Source: Nocardiopsis alba DSM 43377
Lineage (GTDB): Bacteria; Actinomycetota; Actinomycetes; Streptosporangiales; Streptosporangiaceae
Direction: 5' to 3'
DNA: 64,000 nt
NCBI RefSeq assembly: GCF_000341225.1
Contig: NZ_ANAC01000017.1
Coordinates: forward strand, 124,001-188,000
Both the position numbers and the translations under genes were made by a program. Shown here in pieces: positions 20,130 to 27,862 of the stretch (positions within the stretch are counted from its first letter, which is position 1; the number at the start of each line of letters is the position of its first letter). Below the pieces are notes generated by a model. The model did no database searches. It saw only the letters and a program-made list of their open reading frames with translations, and was not told where the DNA came from.

Positions 20130-20456
20130 TCAGAAGTTGATCCGGATGTCGAGGGCGTTCATGCTCCCCTGGTAGAGCTCGGCGCTCTCGGCGTCGGTCG
20201 TGACGACCGTCGACACCGCCCCCTGCACCTCTTGTGCCAGGGTCATCCCGTTCCGGGAGACCCGGTCGATGTGTTCGAGGGTGTCGGCCTCGTAGTCGGA
20301 CACGGCGGGGCTCACGTGTTCGGACACGGCGGAGACGAGGGTGGAGGCGATCTCCTCCAGGTCGGTGCCGAGGAGGAGCATGGCCTCGGACAGCGCCTCG
20401 GCCTGTTCGGCCTTGGACATCGCCTGTATCGGGTTCACACCGACTTCGTCGTACAT
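20130..20456 (-). CDS. Small helical protein, WXG100-like size, unknown function
   Basis: The 108-residue protein is almost all predicted helix (AEQAEALSEAMLLLGTDLEE, EADTLEHIDRVSRNGMTLAQ) with no signal peptide. Size and position directly before a hydrolase with a helical N-terminus resemble type VII substrates or their small helical partners, but no W-x-G turn is present. ATG 20456 has GGAG six bases upstream; an in-frame ATG at 20468 would add four residues. The frame continues far upstream only as a shadow of the methyltransferase gene. Confidence 0.7.
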   Translation of the reverse strand: MYDEVGVNPIQAMSKAEQAEALSEAMLLLGTDLEEIASTLVSAVSEHVSPAVSDYEADTLEHIDRVSRNGMTLAQEVQGAVSTVVTTDAESAELYQGSMNALDIRINF

Positions 20457-20560
20457 GGAGGGCTCCATGGGGCTGGGGAACGAGGGGAGGCTACAGCATC
20501 CCCGTGCGGTCGTTTCCAACGAATCGTGAACAATCGGTGGTTCATCCCGATGGGGGACGT

Positions 20561-21316
20561 TCAGCGCTTGCGCAGGACCAGGAGGAGGTTCCAGGTGACG
20601 ATCTCGCGCAGGAGAGGCACGTGCACGATGGGCCTTGTCCAGGTGGGCAGATAGCGCGGACGCAGGTCCACCACGTCCACGTCGTCGCGGCCGCGCAGCC
20701 AGCGCAGCGTCTCCTTGGCGTAGGCCGCGTACATCGTGCGGCCGAAGTCGTTCTTGGGTCGACGGCCGTTCTTGCGCGCGAACCGCTCGGCCGCGTACGA
20801 ACCGCCCAGGTAGTGCCAGGGAGAGGTCTCGTGGCCGCCCCAAGGGGAGAGCCACAGCGTGTACGACAGGTACACGAGGCCTCCGGGGCGGGTCACCCGC
20901 ACCATCTCGTCGGCCATCCGGGACCGGTCCGGCACGTGCTCCAGAACGTTGGACGAGAAGCACACGTCCACGCTCCCCGTGCGCAGGGGGAGGTCCAGAG
21001 CGCTGCCCTGGACGGCGTTGGTATCGGCCTCCCGCCCGTGCAGGGTCATCTCGTGCGCGTCGGCGTCCACGCACAGACAGCGGGCGCCCTCGGAGCGCAG
21101 GGCGTCGGCGAAGTAGCCGGGGCCACCGCCCACGTCCACCACGAGTCTTCCGTCGAGGGGGGTGTAGGAGCGCAGTTGTGCGACGGTGTCGCGGGCGAGC
21201 AGGCCGTAGAAGAAGGCGGGGTCGCTCTGCTCCTTGCGAAAGGCGGTGAACAGTCTCACGGAGCGGCCGAGGGTGGCGCGGAAGGGGACGGTCCAGTCGG
21301 GGTGGGGCGAGGTCAC
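20561..21316 (-). CDS. SAM-dependent methyltransferase (class I)
   Basis: The 251 residues contain the Rossmann motif VVDVGGGPGYFADALRSEGA, the acidic ribose-binding VDADAHEMT and the post-I motif FSSNVLEHVPD followed by VRVTRPGGLVYLSY, typical of class I methyltransferases of the UbiE/type 11 kind. The target is not evident; a C-terminal hydrophobic helix (REIVTWNLLLVL) suggests membrane association. The GTG start at 21316 overlaps the stop of the upstream methyltransferase (GTGA). Its place beside envelope genes suggests lipid or glycan methylation, which is inferred. Confidence 0.85.
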   Translation of the reverse strand: MTSPHPDWTVPFRATLGRSVRLFTAFRKEQSDPAFFYGLLARDTVAQLRSYTPLDGRLVVDVGGGPGYFADALRSEGARCLCVDADAHEMTLHGREADTNAVQGSALDLPLRTGSVDVCFSSNVLEHVPDRSRMADEMVRVTRPGGLVYLSYTLWLSPWGGHETSPWHYLGGSYAAERFARKNGRRPKNDFGRTMYAAYAKETLRWLRGRDDVDVVDLRPRYLPTWTRPIVHVPLLREIVTWNLLLVLRKR

Positions 21317-22053
21317 ACCCGACCCCCGACCTCGACGTAGTGCCGCAGGTGGCGCCAGTGGTCCCCGCCCCAGTATTCGTCGGAGGCGACGATCCGGGCG
21401 TCGGGGAGGAGCTCGGCCAGACGCTTGGTGCGCAGGGTGTGCATGCGCATGGGCGCCGGATAGCGCAGGATCACCCGCTGGGCCAAGGCCACCAGGGGCC
21501 AGGGCACGTAACGGAACACCATCCCCTTGAAGGTCCGGCGTTCGCTCTCGGGCACGCCCAGGACCATGGCGCCGCCGGGGCGCACCACCCGGGCGAACTC
21601 GCGCAGGTAGCCCTCGGCCAGGTCGGGGGGAAGGTGCTGGAGGACCAGGTCGGTGTAGACGAGGTCGAAGGAGTCGTCCTCGAACGCGGACAGGTCCGGG
21701 CGCTCGTTCAGTCGGAAGTCGATCCGGCCCTGGGAACGGTCCAGCCGTCGGGCCTCGTCGAGCATCGGCGCGGAGATGTCCACGCCCACCACCCGATCGA
21801 AGTGGGCGGCGAGGGCGTTGGAGAGTCGACCGGCGCCGCAGCCGAAGTCCAGTACGCGACCGCGTTCGGGGGCCAGGCCCAATTCGTCCAGTCGTGCGAT
21901 CGCCGGATCGATGTCGGCGCGGCCGGAGGCGAGGAACTCCTCGTCGTCCCACCCGCCGTCACGCTTGTCCGGATCCACGCAGACCGCCCACAGCGGCTCG
22001 GTGGAACCGAGTCGGGTCCAGTCGCGGCGGACCTGTTCGAGCCCCACCGACAT
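21313..22053 (-). CDS. SAM-dependent methyltransferase (class I)
   Basis: The 246 residues have motif I VLDFGCGAGRLSNALAAHF, VVGVDIS, then DLVYTDLVLQHLP and RVVRPGGAMVLGVPE. It is a second class I methyltransferase, only distantly similar to its downstream neighbour. ATG 22053 (MSVGLEQVRRDW) follows GTGGGGGTG and was preferred over upstream in-frame codons because the preceding residues read like untranslated leader. It is the first gene of a two-gene operon diverging from the GT-C-like gene, with an AACnnGTT operator-like site between them. Confidence 0.85.
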   Translation of the reverse strand: MSVGLEQVRRDWTRLGSTEPLWAVCVDPDKRDGGWDDEEFLASGRADIDPAIARLDELGLAPERGRVLDFGCGAGRLSNALAAHFDRVVGVDISAPMLDEARRLDRSQGRIDFRLNERPDLSAFEDDSFDLVYTDLVLQHLPPDLAEGYLREFARVVRPGGAMVLGVPESERRTFKGMVFRYVPWPLVALAQRVILRYPAPMRMHTLRTKRLAELLPDARIVASDEYWGGDHWRHLRHYVEVGGRV

Positions 22054-22160
22054 CACCCCCACGGTGCGGGTGGCCGCCCAGCGGACAGCTTCTTTTGAAG
22101 CTTGTTCCTGTTCTGGAGGGGCAGGCCAATACGACCTGCGATAACGGCCACAAGGAAAAG

Positions 22161-22174
22161 TGGAACGTGTTGTA
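22161..22174. promoter_or_regulatory. AACnnGTT operator-like site (copy 1)
   Basis: TGGAACGTGTTGTA fits the pattern T-nn-AAC-nn-GTT-nn-A described for the TetR regulator KstR. It lies in the 173-bp gap between the divergent methyltransferase and GT-C-like genes and shares the 12-base core GAACGTGTTRTA with the site at 25737. Confidence 0.45.
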
Positions 22175-22226
22175 TTCTGGCACCCATTTTCCGGGTTGGC
22201 CAACCTATGGTGGGAAGAGAGGACCG

Positions 22227-24317
22227 ATGTCGCCTGACTCCCCCTCGGCGCGTGGGCCGCAGGACGATGGGGCCGTGGAGGCGCCGCCGTCCGAGGAGGA
22301 CGGAGGCACCAGGGTACGCGGAGCGGTCGAGGGCCCGGAGGATCGGGGTGGCCCCGCCGGAGCCTCCCCGCGCGAGATGCTCGCCTCGCTGTGGCGGTCG
22401 AGGAACGACCGGCTCCTTCTCACGGCCCTGGCGATCGTGGCCGTGGCCGTGGCGCTCAAGGCGTACGTGCTCTCCGCCTCCTCCTTCGTGGAGGACGACT
22501 ACCTCTTCTTCGCCGCGGCGAACACCGGCGGGCTGACCCCCGAGTACCTGCTGGACCTGCACAAGGGCCACTTCATGCCGGGGGCCATGTTCCTGGTCTA
22601 CCTCCAGAACGCCTTCCTGCCCTATCACTGGGGGACGGCCGCGGGGACGATGCTGGTCCTCCAGACCGTCGCGATCCTCGCGTTCCTCCGGCTGCTGTGG
22701 GAGCTGTTCGGCCGCCGGTGGGCCCTGCTGATCCCGCTCACCGTGTACGCGTCGGCACCGCTGACCATCCCGGTCCTGGGGTGGTGGGCCGCGGCCCTCA
22801 ACGCGGTCCCGTTCCAGCTCGCGATCGTCCTCGCCCTGCTGTGGACCGTGCGCCACCTGCGCACCGGCGTCACGATGTACGCCTGGTGGGCGGCCGGCGC
22901 CGTCGTCTTCGGGATGCTCTTCTCGGTCAAGGCCCTGTTCCTTCCACCGCTGCTGTTCGCGTTCGCGGTGGCCTTCCTGTATCCGGGCGGGCTCGCGCGG
23001 TCGGCACGGTACGCGTTCTGGCTGGATCGGCGTTACTGGCTCGGGATGGCCGCCCTCTCCCTGGGGTATCTGGCGCTCTACCTGCTGCGCCAGAGGGCGG
23101 GCGACGGTTCCGAAGGCGCTTCGGTACCGGTCTGGGAGGCCGCGTCGGGCCTGATGCGGCGCATGGTCGTCGAGGTGTTCCCCACCGGGGCGCTCGGCGG
23201 CCCCTACGTGTGGCGGCCGATCACCCCCACCGGAGGGCTGGTCGATCCTCTGGGCCCGGTGCTGATCGGCGCCTGGATCGTGTTCGTCGCGATCGTGGTG
23301 GCCTCCCTTCTCCTGCGCAGACGGGCCTGGCGTGCCTGGGCCCTGCTGGCCGGACACCTGGTGTTCGTGGACGTGGTGCCCACGGTGATCGCCCGGGGCC
23401 ACATGTACGGCGAGGTCGGGGCCGACCCCCGTTACGTCGCCGACGCGGCTCTGGTGTTCGCCCTGGTCCTGGCCTTGGCCTTCCTTCCGGTGAAGGAGGA
23501 GAGGGCCCGGGAGCACGTCGGCAACGCGGGGGAGGGGTACGACCGGCGTCGAGGAACGGGCCGGGTCCGGGTCGGTCGAGTCGCGGGGGCGGCCGCGCTC
23601 GTGGTCACCCTGGCCTACGCCGGTTCGGCGGCCTACTCCACCCACGCCTACGCGCAGACCCTCAACGGAGAACGGTTGCGGACCTACCTGGCCAACGCGC
23701 GGGCCTCCCTGGCCGAGGTCCCCGACGACGCCGGCCTCTACAGCAGGGCGGTGCCGACCGATGTCGTCCTGGAGTGGAACGGGCAGCGCAGACTCAGTTC
23801 GTACGTGCTGGCCCCACTGGCCGACGACGCCGTGGCCGAGCGCATGTACGCGCCGGAACCCGCCACCGAGGCCTACGTGTTCGACGACGAGGGCCTTCTG
23901 GTGGAGGCCGCCCCCACCTCCCGCGTCAACGCGTTCGTCCCGGCCGAGGATTCGGACTGCATGGACGGCTGGGACGGTCTGATGTCGTGGTCGGTGTGGG
24001 AGTTCGGCGGCATCGACCAGGTGGCCACGATCGGCTACACGTCCGAGGAGGACTCCGAGGTGGGCGTGCTGGTCGGGGACGAGGAGGTCCGGGCGGACCT
24101 GCCCGCCGCCCCCGACGGCGGATACGTGTACGTGCCCATCGAGGCGCGGGACACGACCTTCGCCCTGTTCACCGACGCCGAGACGACCTGTGTCACCTGG
24201 GCCTCGCTGGGGCCGCTCTCACCCGCCGCCGATCTGGAGGACGAGGAGGACGCCCCGCGTGAGGGTGTCGAAGGAGACGGCTCCGGGGAGGCCGAGGGGT
24301 CCGACGGAAAGGACTGA
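22227..24317 (+). CDS. Polytopic membrane protein, putative GT-C-fold glycosyltransferase
   Basis: The 696 residues start with an acidic cytoplasmic segment, then about ten to twelve hydrophobic helices between residues 75 and 470, and end in a roughly 220-residue hydrophilic, presumably extracellular domain with an acidic tail. An acidic pair in VEDDYLFFAA just after the first helix is where GT-C enzymes using polyprenyl-phosphate sugars carry their catalytic acid. I do not recognise a named member. Proximity to DprP/DprE1/DprE2 makes use of polyprenyl-phosphoryl-arabinose or another lipid-linked sugar a reasonable guess. ATG 22227 follows AGAGGA. Confidence 0.7.
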   Translation: MSPDSPSARGPQDDGAVEAPPSEEDGGTRVRGAVEGPEDRGGPAGASPREMLASLWRSRNDRLLLTALAIVAVAVALKAYVLSASSFVEDDYLFFAAANTGGLTPEYLLDLHKGHFMPGAMFLVYLQNAFLPYHWGTAAGTMLVLQTVAILAFLRLLWELFGRRWALLIPLTVYASAPLTIPVLGWWAAALNAVPFQLAIVLALLWTVRHLRTGVTMYAWWAAGAVVFGMLFSVKALFLPPLLFAFAVAFLYPGGLARSARYAFWLDRRYWLGMAALSLGYLALYLLRQRAGDGSEGASVPVWEAASGLMRRMVVEVFPTGALGGPYVWRPITPTGGLVDPLGPVLIGAWIVFVAIVVASLLLRRRAWRAWALLAGHLVFVDVVPTVIARGHMYGEVGADPRYVADAALVFALVLALAFLPVKEERAREHVGNAGEGYDRRRGTGRVRVGRVAGAAALVVTLAYAGSAAYSTHAYAQTLNGERLRTYLANARASLAEVPDDAGLYSRAVPTDVVLEWNGQRRLSSYVLAPLADDAVAERMYAPEPATEAYVFDDEGLLVEAAPTSRVNAFVPAEDSDCMDGWDGLMSWSVWEFGGIDQVATIGYTSEEDSEVGVLVGDEEVRADLPAAPDGGYVYVPIEARDTTFALFTDAETTCVTWASLGPLSPAADLEDEEDAPREGVEGDGSGEAEGSDGKD

Positions 24318-24322
24318 CGCGC

Positions 24323-25696
24323 TCAGGCCGGGGGAGGGGTGGACGGGGTTCCGCGGCGCCGACGCCCGCCTCCGCCGCGTCCGGTCGACCCCTTCCGCCC
24401 GCCGAGAACCCGCCGGGACCACTTGCGGGAGGGTTCCTCCACCAGATGGAAGGTGAGCGTGCCGAGCAGGGCGCTCAGGGCCAGGACCGGGACGAAGTCC
24501 AACCAGAAGGAACCGGTGAAGATCTCCTGGCCGGTGAAGTCGCGCCACAGGTACAGCACGACGAACTGCCACAGGAACATCCCGTAGCTGATCCGGGCGA
24601 AGAACATCACGACCCGATGGCGCATCAGCCCGTCCAGCCAGGCGCCGTCACGCCAGGTGGACAGGGCGCGCAGGGAGGGCGGAGGGCCGTCGGCGGGCGG
24701 CGGCGCCAGGGCGGCGGGCGCGACCATGAAGAAGGCGAAGCCGATGCTGGTGGCGTTCTCGACGAACGAGATCCACAGGTTGCCGGGTTCGAAGAACCGT
24801 CCGCCCGCGGCCGGGGTCGCCTCCAGGGCGTAGAAGGCCGCGGCCACGGCCCAGCACAGGCCGGGGGAGGAGGCCAGGGTCCGGCAGAGGCGGCGTACCG
24901 GTCCGTCCGGTCCCCGCTCCCGCCAGGCCAGTTCCGAGAGCGTGGCCAGGGCCATCCCCACCGCGAACATGCCCATGCAGCGGGGGAGCCAGGAGTGCAT
25001 GTACTCGCGGTACTCGGGCAGGTACTGCGGGATCAGCGCGGCGAACGACAGGACGATCAGGACCACCATGCCGCCGATGAGTCTGCGTCCGCGGGCGTCG
25101 GGGGTCCTCCCTCCACGCGCCCACAGGTGCAGGATCAGGGCGAACAGCGGCAGGGTGAGGTAGAAGGCCACCTCGACCGACAGGCTCCACATCTGGCCCA
25201 GGCCGTAGGGGCCGGGGCCGGCCCAGTGCGGGTCGGTGTTGAGGGGGAAGGTGAGGGTCATGACCTCGAACCAGTGCCGCGCCGAGTCGCGGTACTCGCC
25301 GGCCCACAGCAACAGGGCGACCGCCGCCACCACCCAGTAGGCGGGGAAGACGCGCATGACGCGACGCCACAGGTAGGAAGGGATCCGGGGACCCGGGGTC
25401 AGGTCCAGGGTGGCGCGGGCCCAGGGACGGTACAGCAGCACGCCGGACAGACAGAAGAACAGGGGGACCGCGAGCGCGGCGGCGCTGAGCAGTCCGCCGA
25501 CGATGCCGGGGGCGAGCGCGTCCCCGGTCTCGGTGGACACGTGCACGACGAGGACCATGACGCAGGCCAGACCGCGGACGCCGTCGAGGGAGTGGTGACG
25601 CCCCTTCACCTGGGGGAGGAGGCGGGCCGGGTCGACGGTGGCGGTGCGGGGGCCGCCCGAGGCGGGGTCCTCGGGCGCGGTGGAAGTGGGCGCCAT
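24323..25696 (-). CDS. Membrane acyltransferase (acyltransferase 3/OafA family)
   Basis: The 457 residues have about ten membrane helices and the family opening HHSLDGVRGLACVMVLVVH, followed by RIPSYLWRRVMRVFPAYWVV, which places the catalytic-type histidine and the R-x-x-R/P-x-Y features. Members O-acylate extracellular glycans, lipids or antibiotics using acyl-CoA. ATG 25696 follows GGAAGG five bases upstream. It converges with the GT-C-like gene (5-base gap) and diverges from the PorA/DUF3068 gene across tandem operator-like sites, suggesting modification of a cell-surface glycan. The acceptor is unknown. Confidence 0.9.
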   Translation of the reverse strand: MAPTSTAPEDPASGGPRTATVDPARLLPQVKGRHHSLDGVRGLACVMVLVVHVSTETGDALAPGIVGGLLSAAALAVPLFFCLSGVLLYRPWARATLDLTPGPRIPSYLWRRVMRVFPAYWVVAAVALLLWAGEYRDSARHWFEVMTLTFPLNTDPHWAGPGPYGLGQMWSLSVEVAFYLTLPLFALILHLWARGGRTPDARGRRLIGGMVVLIVLSFAALIPQYLPEYREYMHSWLPRCMGMFAVGMALATLSELAWRERGPDGPVRRLCRTLASSPGLCWAVAAAFYALEATPAAGGRFFEPGNLWISFVENATSIGFAFFMVAPAALAPPPADGPPPSLRALSTWRDGAWLDGLMRHRVVMFFARISYGMFLWQFVVLYLWRDFTGQEIFTGSFWLDFVPVLALSALLGTLTFHLVEEPSRKWSRRVLGGRKGSTGRGGGGRRRRGTPSTPPPA

Positions 25697-25721
25697 GGAG
25701 CCTTCCAGAACGGGAGTGAGT

Positions 25722-25750
25722 CGAAACTCGTTCTATTAGAACGTGTTATA
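25722..25750. promoter_or_regulatory. Tandem AACnnGTT operator-like sites (copies 2 and 3)
   Basis: CGAAACTCGTTCTA (25722-25735, one mismatch to T-nn-AAC-nn-GTT-nn-A) and TAGAACGTGTTATA (25737-25750, full match) lie one base apart, so their abutting ends also form the palindrome CGTTCTA-T-TAGAACG. They sit 26-54 bases upstream of the acyltransferase start and about 100 upstream of the DUF3068 gene. Confidence 0.5.
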
Positions 25751-25769
25751 AAAATTCAGACACGCCCAG

Positions 25770-25799
25770 GTGACGTCGTTCACTACTGGGCAGTACTCT
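25770..25799 (+). promoter_or_regulatory. Candidate promoter of the DUF3068 gene
   Basis: GTGACG (25770-25775) and TACTCT (25794-25799) are spaced 18 bp. The pair lies within an inverted repeat GCCCAG (25764) / CTGGGC (25786), and a second inverted repeat CTGGAAC/GTTCCAG (25802-25823) covers the predicted transcript start. Confidence 0.4.
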
Positions 25800-25852
25800 A
25801 CCTGGAACTGAACCTGGTTCCAGATCTGACTCTCATCCGCCCAGGAGGGCAC

Positions 25853-26773
25853 ATGCGCCGTACCGTTGCGGTCGTTCTCATCGCGCTGGGGGTCTTCTGT
25901 CTCGTCTCGGCACCCATGATGCGTACGTGGATGTCCGGTTCCCTGATGAAGACTCCACTGGACTACTACAACGCCACCGTCAACACAGGAGAGGTCACCT
26001 ACTTCAACATCGAGGACCTCGAACAGGTCGAGGACGCCAACGTCGAGGCGCACTCCACTCTCCGGGCCGACGTGGCGTCCAGCACCGACGACGTCGTCGT
26101 GTGGGACCAGTTCACCTGGATCAAGGACGCCGACACCGACTTCGGGATCAGCTCCACGAGCCGTCGCGCCGGACACGACCGGGTCACCGGCGAGGCCGTC
26201 GACTGCTGTGACGCCATGATCAACGAGGAGTCCGTCGCCCAGAGCGGGCAGGCCTGGAAGTTCCCGTTCATGACGGAACAGCGTGACTACGACTTCTTCG
26301 AGACCACCGTCCAGGAGGTCGTCCCGATGAAGTTCGAGGGCGTGGAGGAGATCGACGGCGTCGAGGCCTACAAGTTCGTCCAGACCGTCGAGCCGACCGT
26401 CATCGACGAGCGGGAGGTCCCGCGCTCGGTCGCCGGCCTGGACGGTGAGGGCGACGTCGTCGGCGACGAGACCTTCTCCATGGTCCGCACCTACTGGATC
26501 GAACCGATCAGCGGCACCCCCATCAACATCAGCGAGGACCACCACCGCGTCGTCGTCGTGGACGGTGAAGAGGTCCTGACCCTGCTCAGCGGTGAACTCT
26601 CCTTCGACGACGCCACCCGCGCCGCGTCCATCGAGAACACCGAACAGGCCCGCAAGGTCCTTCCCCTGCTGCACAGCACGCTGCCCGTGGCCGCCCTGAT
26701 CGCGGGCGCCGGCCTCATCGGCATCGCGGTGATCCTGTTCGTCACCGGTCGAGGCACCGCCCGACGAGGCTGA
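25853..26773 (+). CDS. DUF3068/PorA-family membrane-anchored protein
   Basis: The 306 residues have an N-terminal signal/anchor (TVAVVLIALGVFCLVSAPMM), a large beta-rich extracytoplasmic domain and one C-terminal helix (VAALIAGAGLIGIAVILF). This two-helix layout and the motif order (ATVNTGEVTYFN, VWDQFTWIKD, FPFMTEQRDYDFFE, EEIDGVEAYKFVQ) match DUF3068, a family named after PorA and widespread in actinomycetes. Function is uncertain; pore formation has been proposed for some members. ATG 25853 has a canonical AGGAGGG four bases upstream. A hairpin terminator separates it from the dprP gene. Confidence 0.85.
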   Translation: MRRTVAVVLIALGVFCLVSAPMMRTWMSGSLMKTPLDYYNATVNTGEVTYFNIEDLEQVEDANVEAHSTLRADVASSTDDVVVWDQFTWIKDADTDFGISSTSRRAGHDRVTGEAVDCCDAMINEESVAQSGQAWKFPFMTEQRDYDFFETTVQEVVPMKFEGVEEIDGVEAYKFVQTVEPTVIDEREVPRSVAGLDGEGDVVGDETFSMVRTYWIEPISGTPINISEDHHRVVVVDGEEVLTLLSGELSFDDATRAASIENTEQARKVLPLLHSTLPVAALIAGAGLIGIAVILFVTGRGTARRG

Positions 26774-26835
26774 CCGGATGGACCGACCGTCCGCCACCCC
26801 CGCGTTCGACGATCGGATCCACCGCCCCCGTCCCC

Positions 26836-26870
26836 TCCGGGCCGCCCGCCACCCCCACGGGCGGCCCGGA
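26836..26870 (+). terminator. Hairpin terminator after the DUF3068 gene
   Basis: A perfect 13-bp stem, TCCGGGCCGCCCG with CGGGCGGCCCGGA, closes a 9-base loop (CCACCCCCA). There is no T-run. It lies 39 bases before the dprP start. Confidence 0.65.
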
Positions 26871-26908
26871 CCTTCCGAAACACCGACGACGGACCCGAGG
26901 GGGAAGAC

Positions 26909-27862
26909 GTGACCGCGATCCCCACGGCCCGGAACCGACCCGGACGGAGGGGCCTCGTACTCGCCCTCGCCCTCCTGCGGGCCTGCCGCCCCCGCCAGTG
27001 GCTCAAGAACCTGCTGGTGTTCGCCGCCCCCGCCACGGCCGGGGCGCTCGCCGACCCTCGGGCCGTGCTCCTGTGCCTGGCGACCTTCGGCCTCTTCTGT
27101 CTGGCCTCGGCCGGGACCTACCTGCTCAACGACGTGCGCGACGCGCGCCACGATCGTCGCCACCCGCGTAAGCGCCATCGCCCGATCGCCTCGGGCGAGC
27201 TTCCGGTGCCGATCGCCGTGGTCGTGGGCGTCCTGGCGGTCCTCGTCGCCCCGGTCGCCTCACTCGTCCTCGGCAACGGGGCACTCTCCGCCCTCATCGC
27301 CGGCTACGTCCTGCTCACCCTGCTCTACACGCGTTTCCTCAAGACGATGGTCGTCGTCGATCTCGTCGCAGTCGCCTCCTGCCACGTGCTGCGCGCGATG
27401 GCCGGCGGGATCGTGGTCGGGGTCGTGCTCACCTCGTGGTTCATGATCGTGGTGTCTCTGGCGGCCCTGCTGGTGGTGGTCGGCAAGCGCGAGGCGGAGC
27501 TCCGCGCGACCGGGGCCCCGGAACCGGTGGGCGAGGCCGACCTCGGCGAAGAGGGTGGGACGCACCCCACGCGGGCGGCCCTGCTCGGCTACACCACCGA
27601 CTACCTCTCGCGGATGCGCACCGTCGCCTCCGGCGCCATGATCGTCACCTACTGCCTGTGGGCGCTGGAACAGGGCGGCGGCCCGCAATCGGTGTTCCAC
27701 GCGGTCAGCATCGTTCCGTTCGTCATGTTCGTGCTCCGCTACAACCTGCTCGTGGACCGGGGCTCGGGCGAGGAGCCGGAGGAGATCGCGTTGAAGGACC
27801 GACCCCTCCAGGCCACCCTTCTGAGCCTCGTCCTCCTGATCGGACTGGGGATCCACCTGTGA
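26909..27862 (+). CDS. dprP: Decaprenyl-phosphate phosphoribosyltransferase (UbiA family)
   Basis: Transfers 5-phosphoribose from PRPP to decaprenyl phosphate, the first step toward decaprenyl-phosphoryl-arabinose, in the membrane. The 317 residues form a UbiA-type bundle with the first Asp motif NDVRDARHDRRHPRKRHRP and the second around DYLSRMRTVASG. The opening RACRPRQWLKNLLVFAAP is characteristic of this subfamily. GTG 26909 follows GGGGGAAGAC. It overlaps dprE1 by the 4-base GTGA. No phosphatase gene for the 5-phosphate intermediate is present beside it. Confidence 0.93.
   Translation: MTAIPTARNRPGRRGLVLALALLRACRPRQWLKNLLVFAAPATAGALADPRAVLLCLATFGLFCLASAGTYLLNDVRDARHDRRHPRKRHRPIASGELPVPIAVVVGVLAVLVAPVASLVLGNGALSALIAGYVLLTLLYTRFLKTMVVVDLVAVASCHVLRAMAGGIVVGVVLTSWFMIVVSLAALLVVVGKREAELRATGAPEPVGEADLGEEGGTHPTRAALLGYTTDYLSRMRTVASGAMIVTYCLWALEQGGGPQSVFHAVSIVPFVMFVLRYNLLVDRGSGEEPEEIALKDRPLQATLLSLVLLIGLGIHL

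Noticed and set aside
25722-25750. LexA (SOS) box interpretation of the palindrome CGTTCTATTAGAACG
   Set aside because: Actinobacterial LexA boxes have GAAC and GTTC half-sites facing outward with a 4-base spacer; here the half-sites face the other way.
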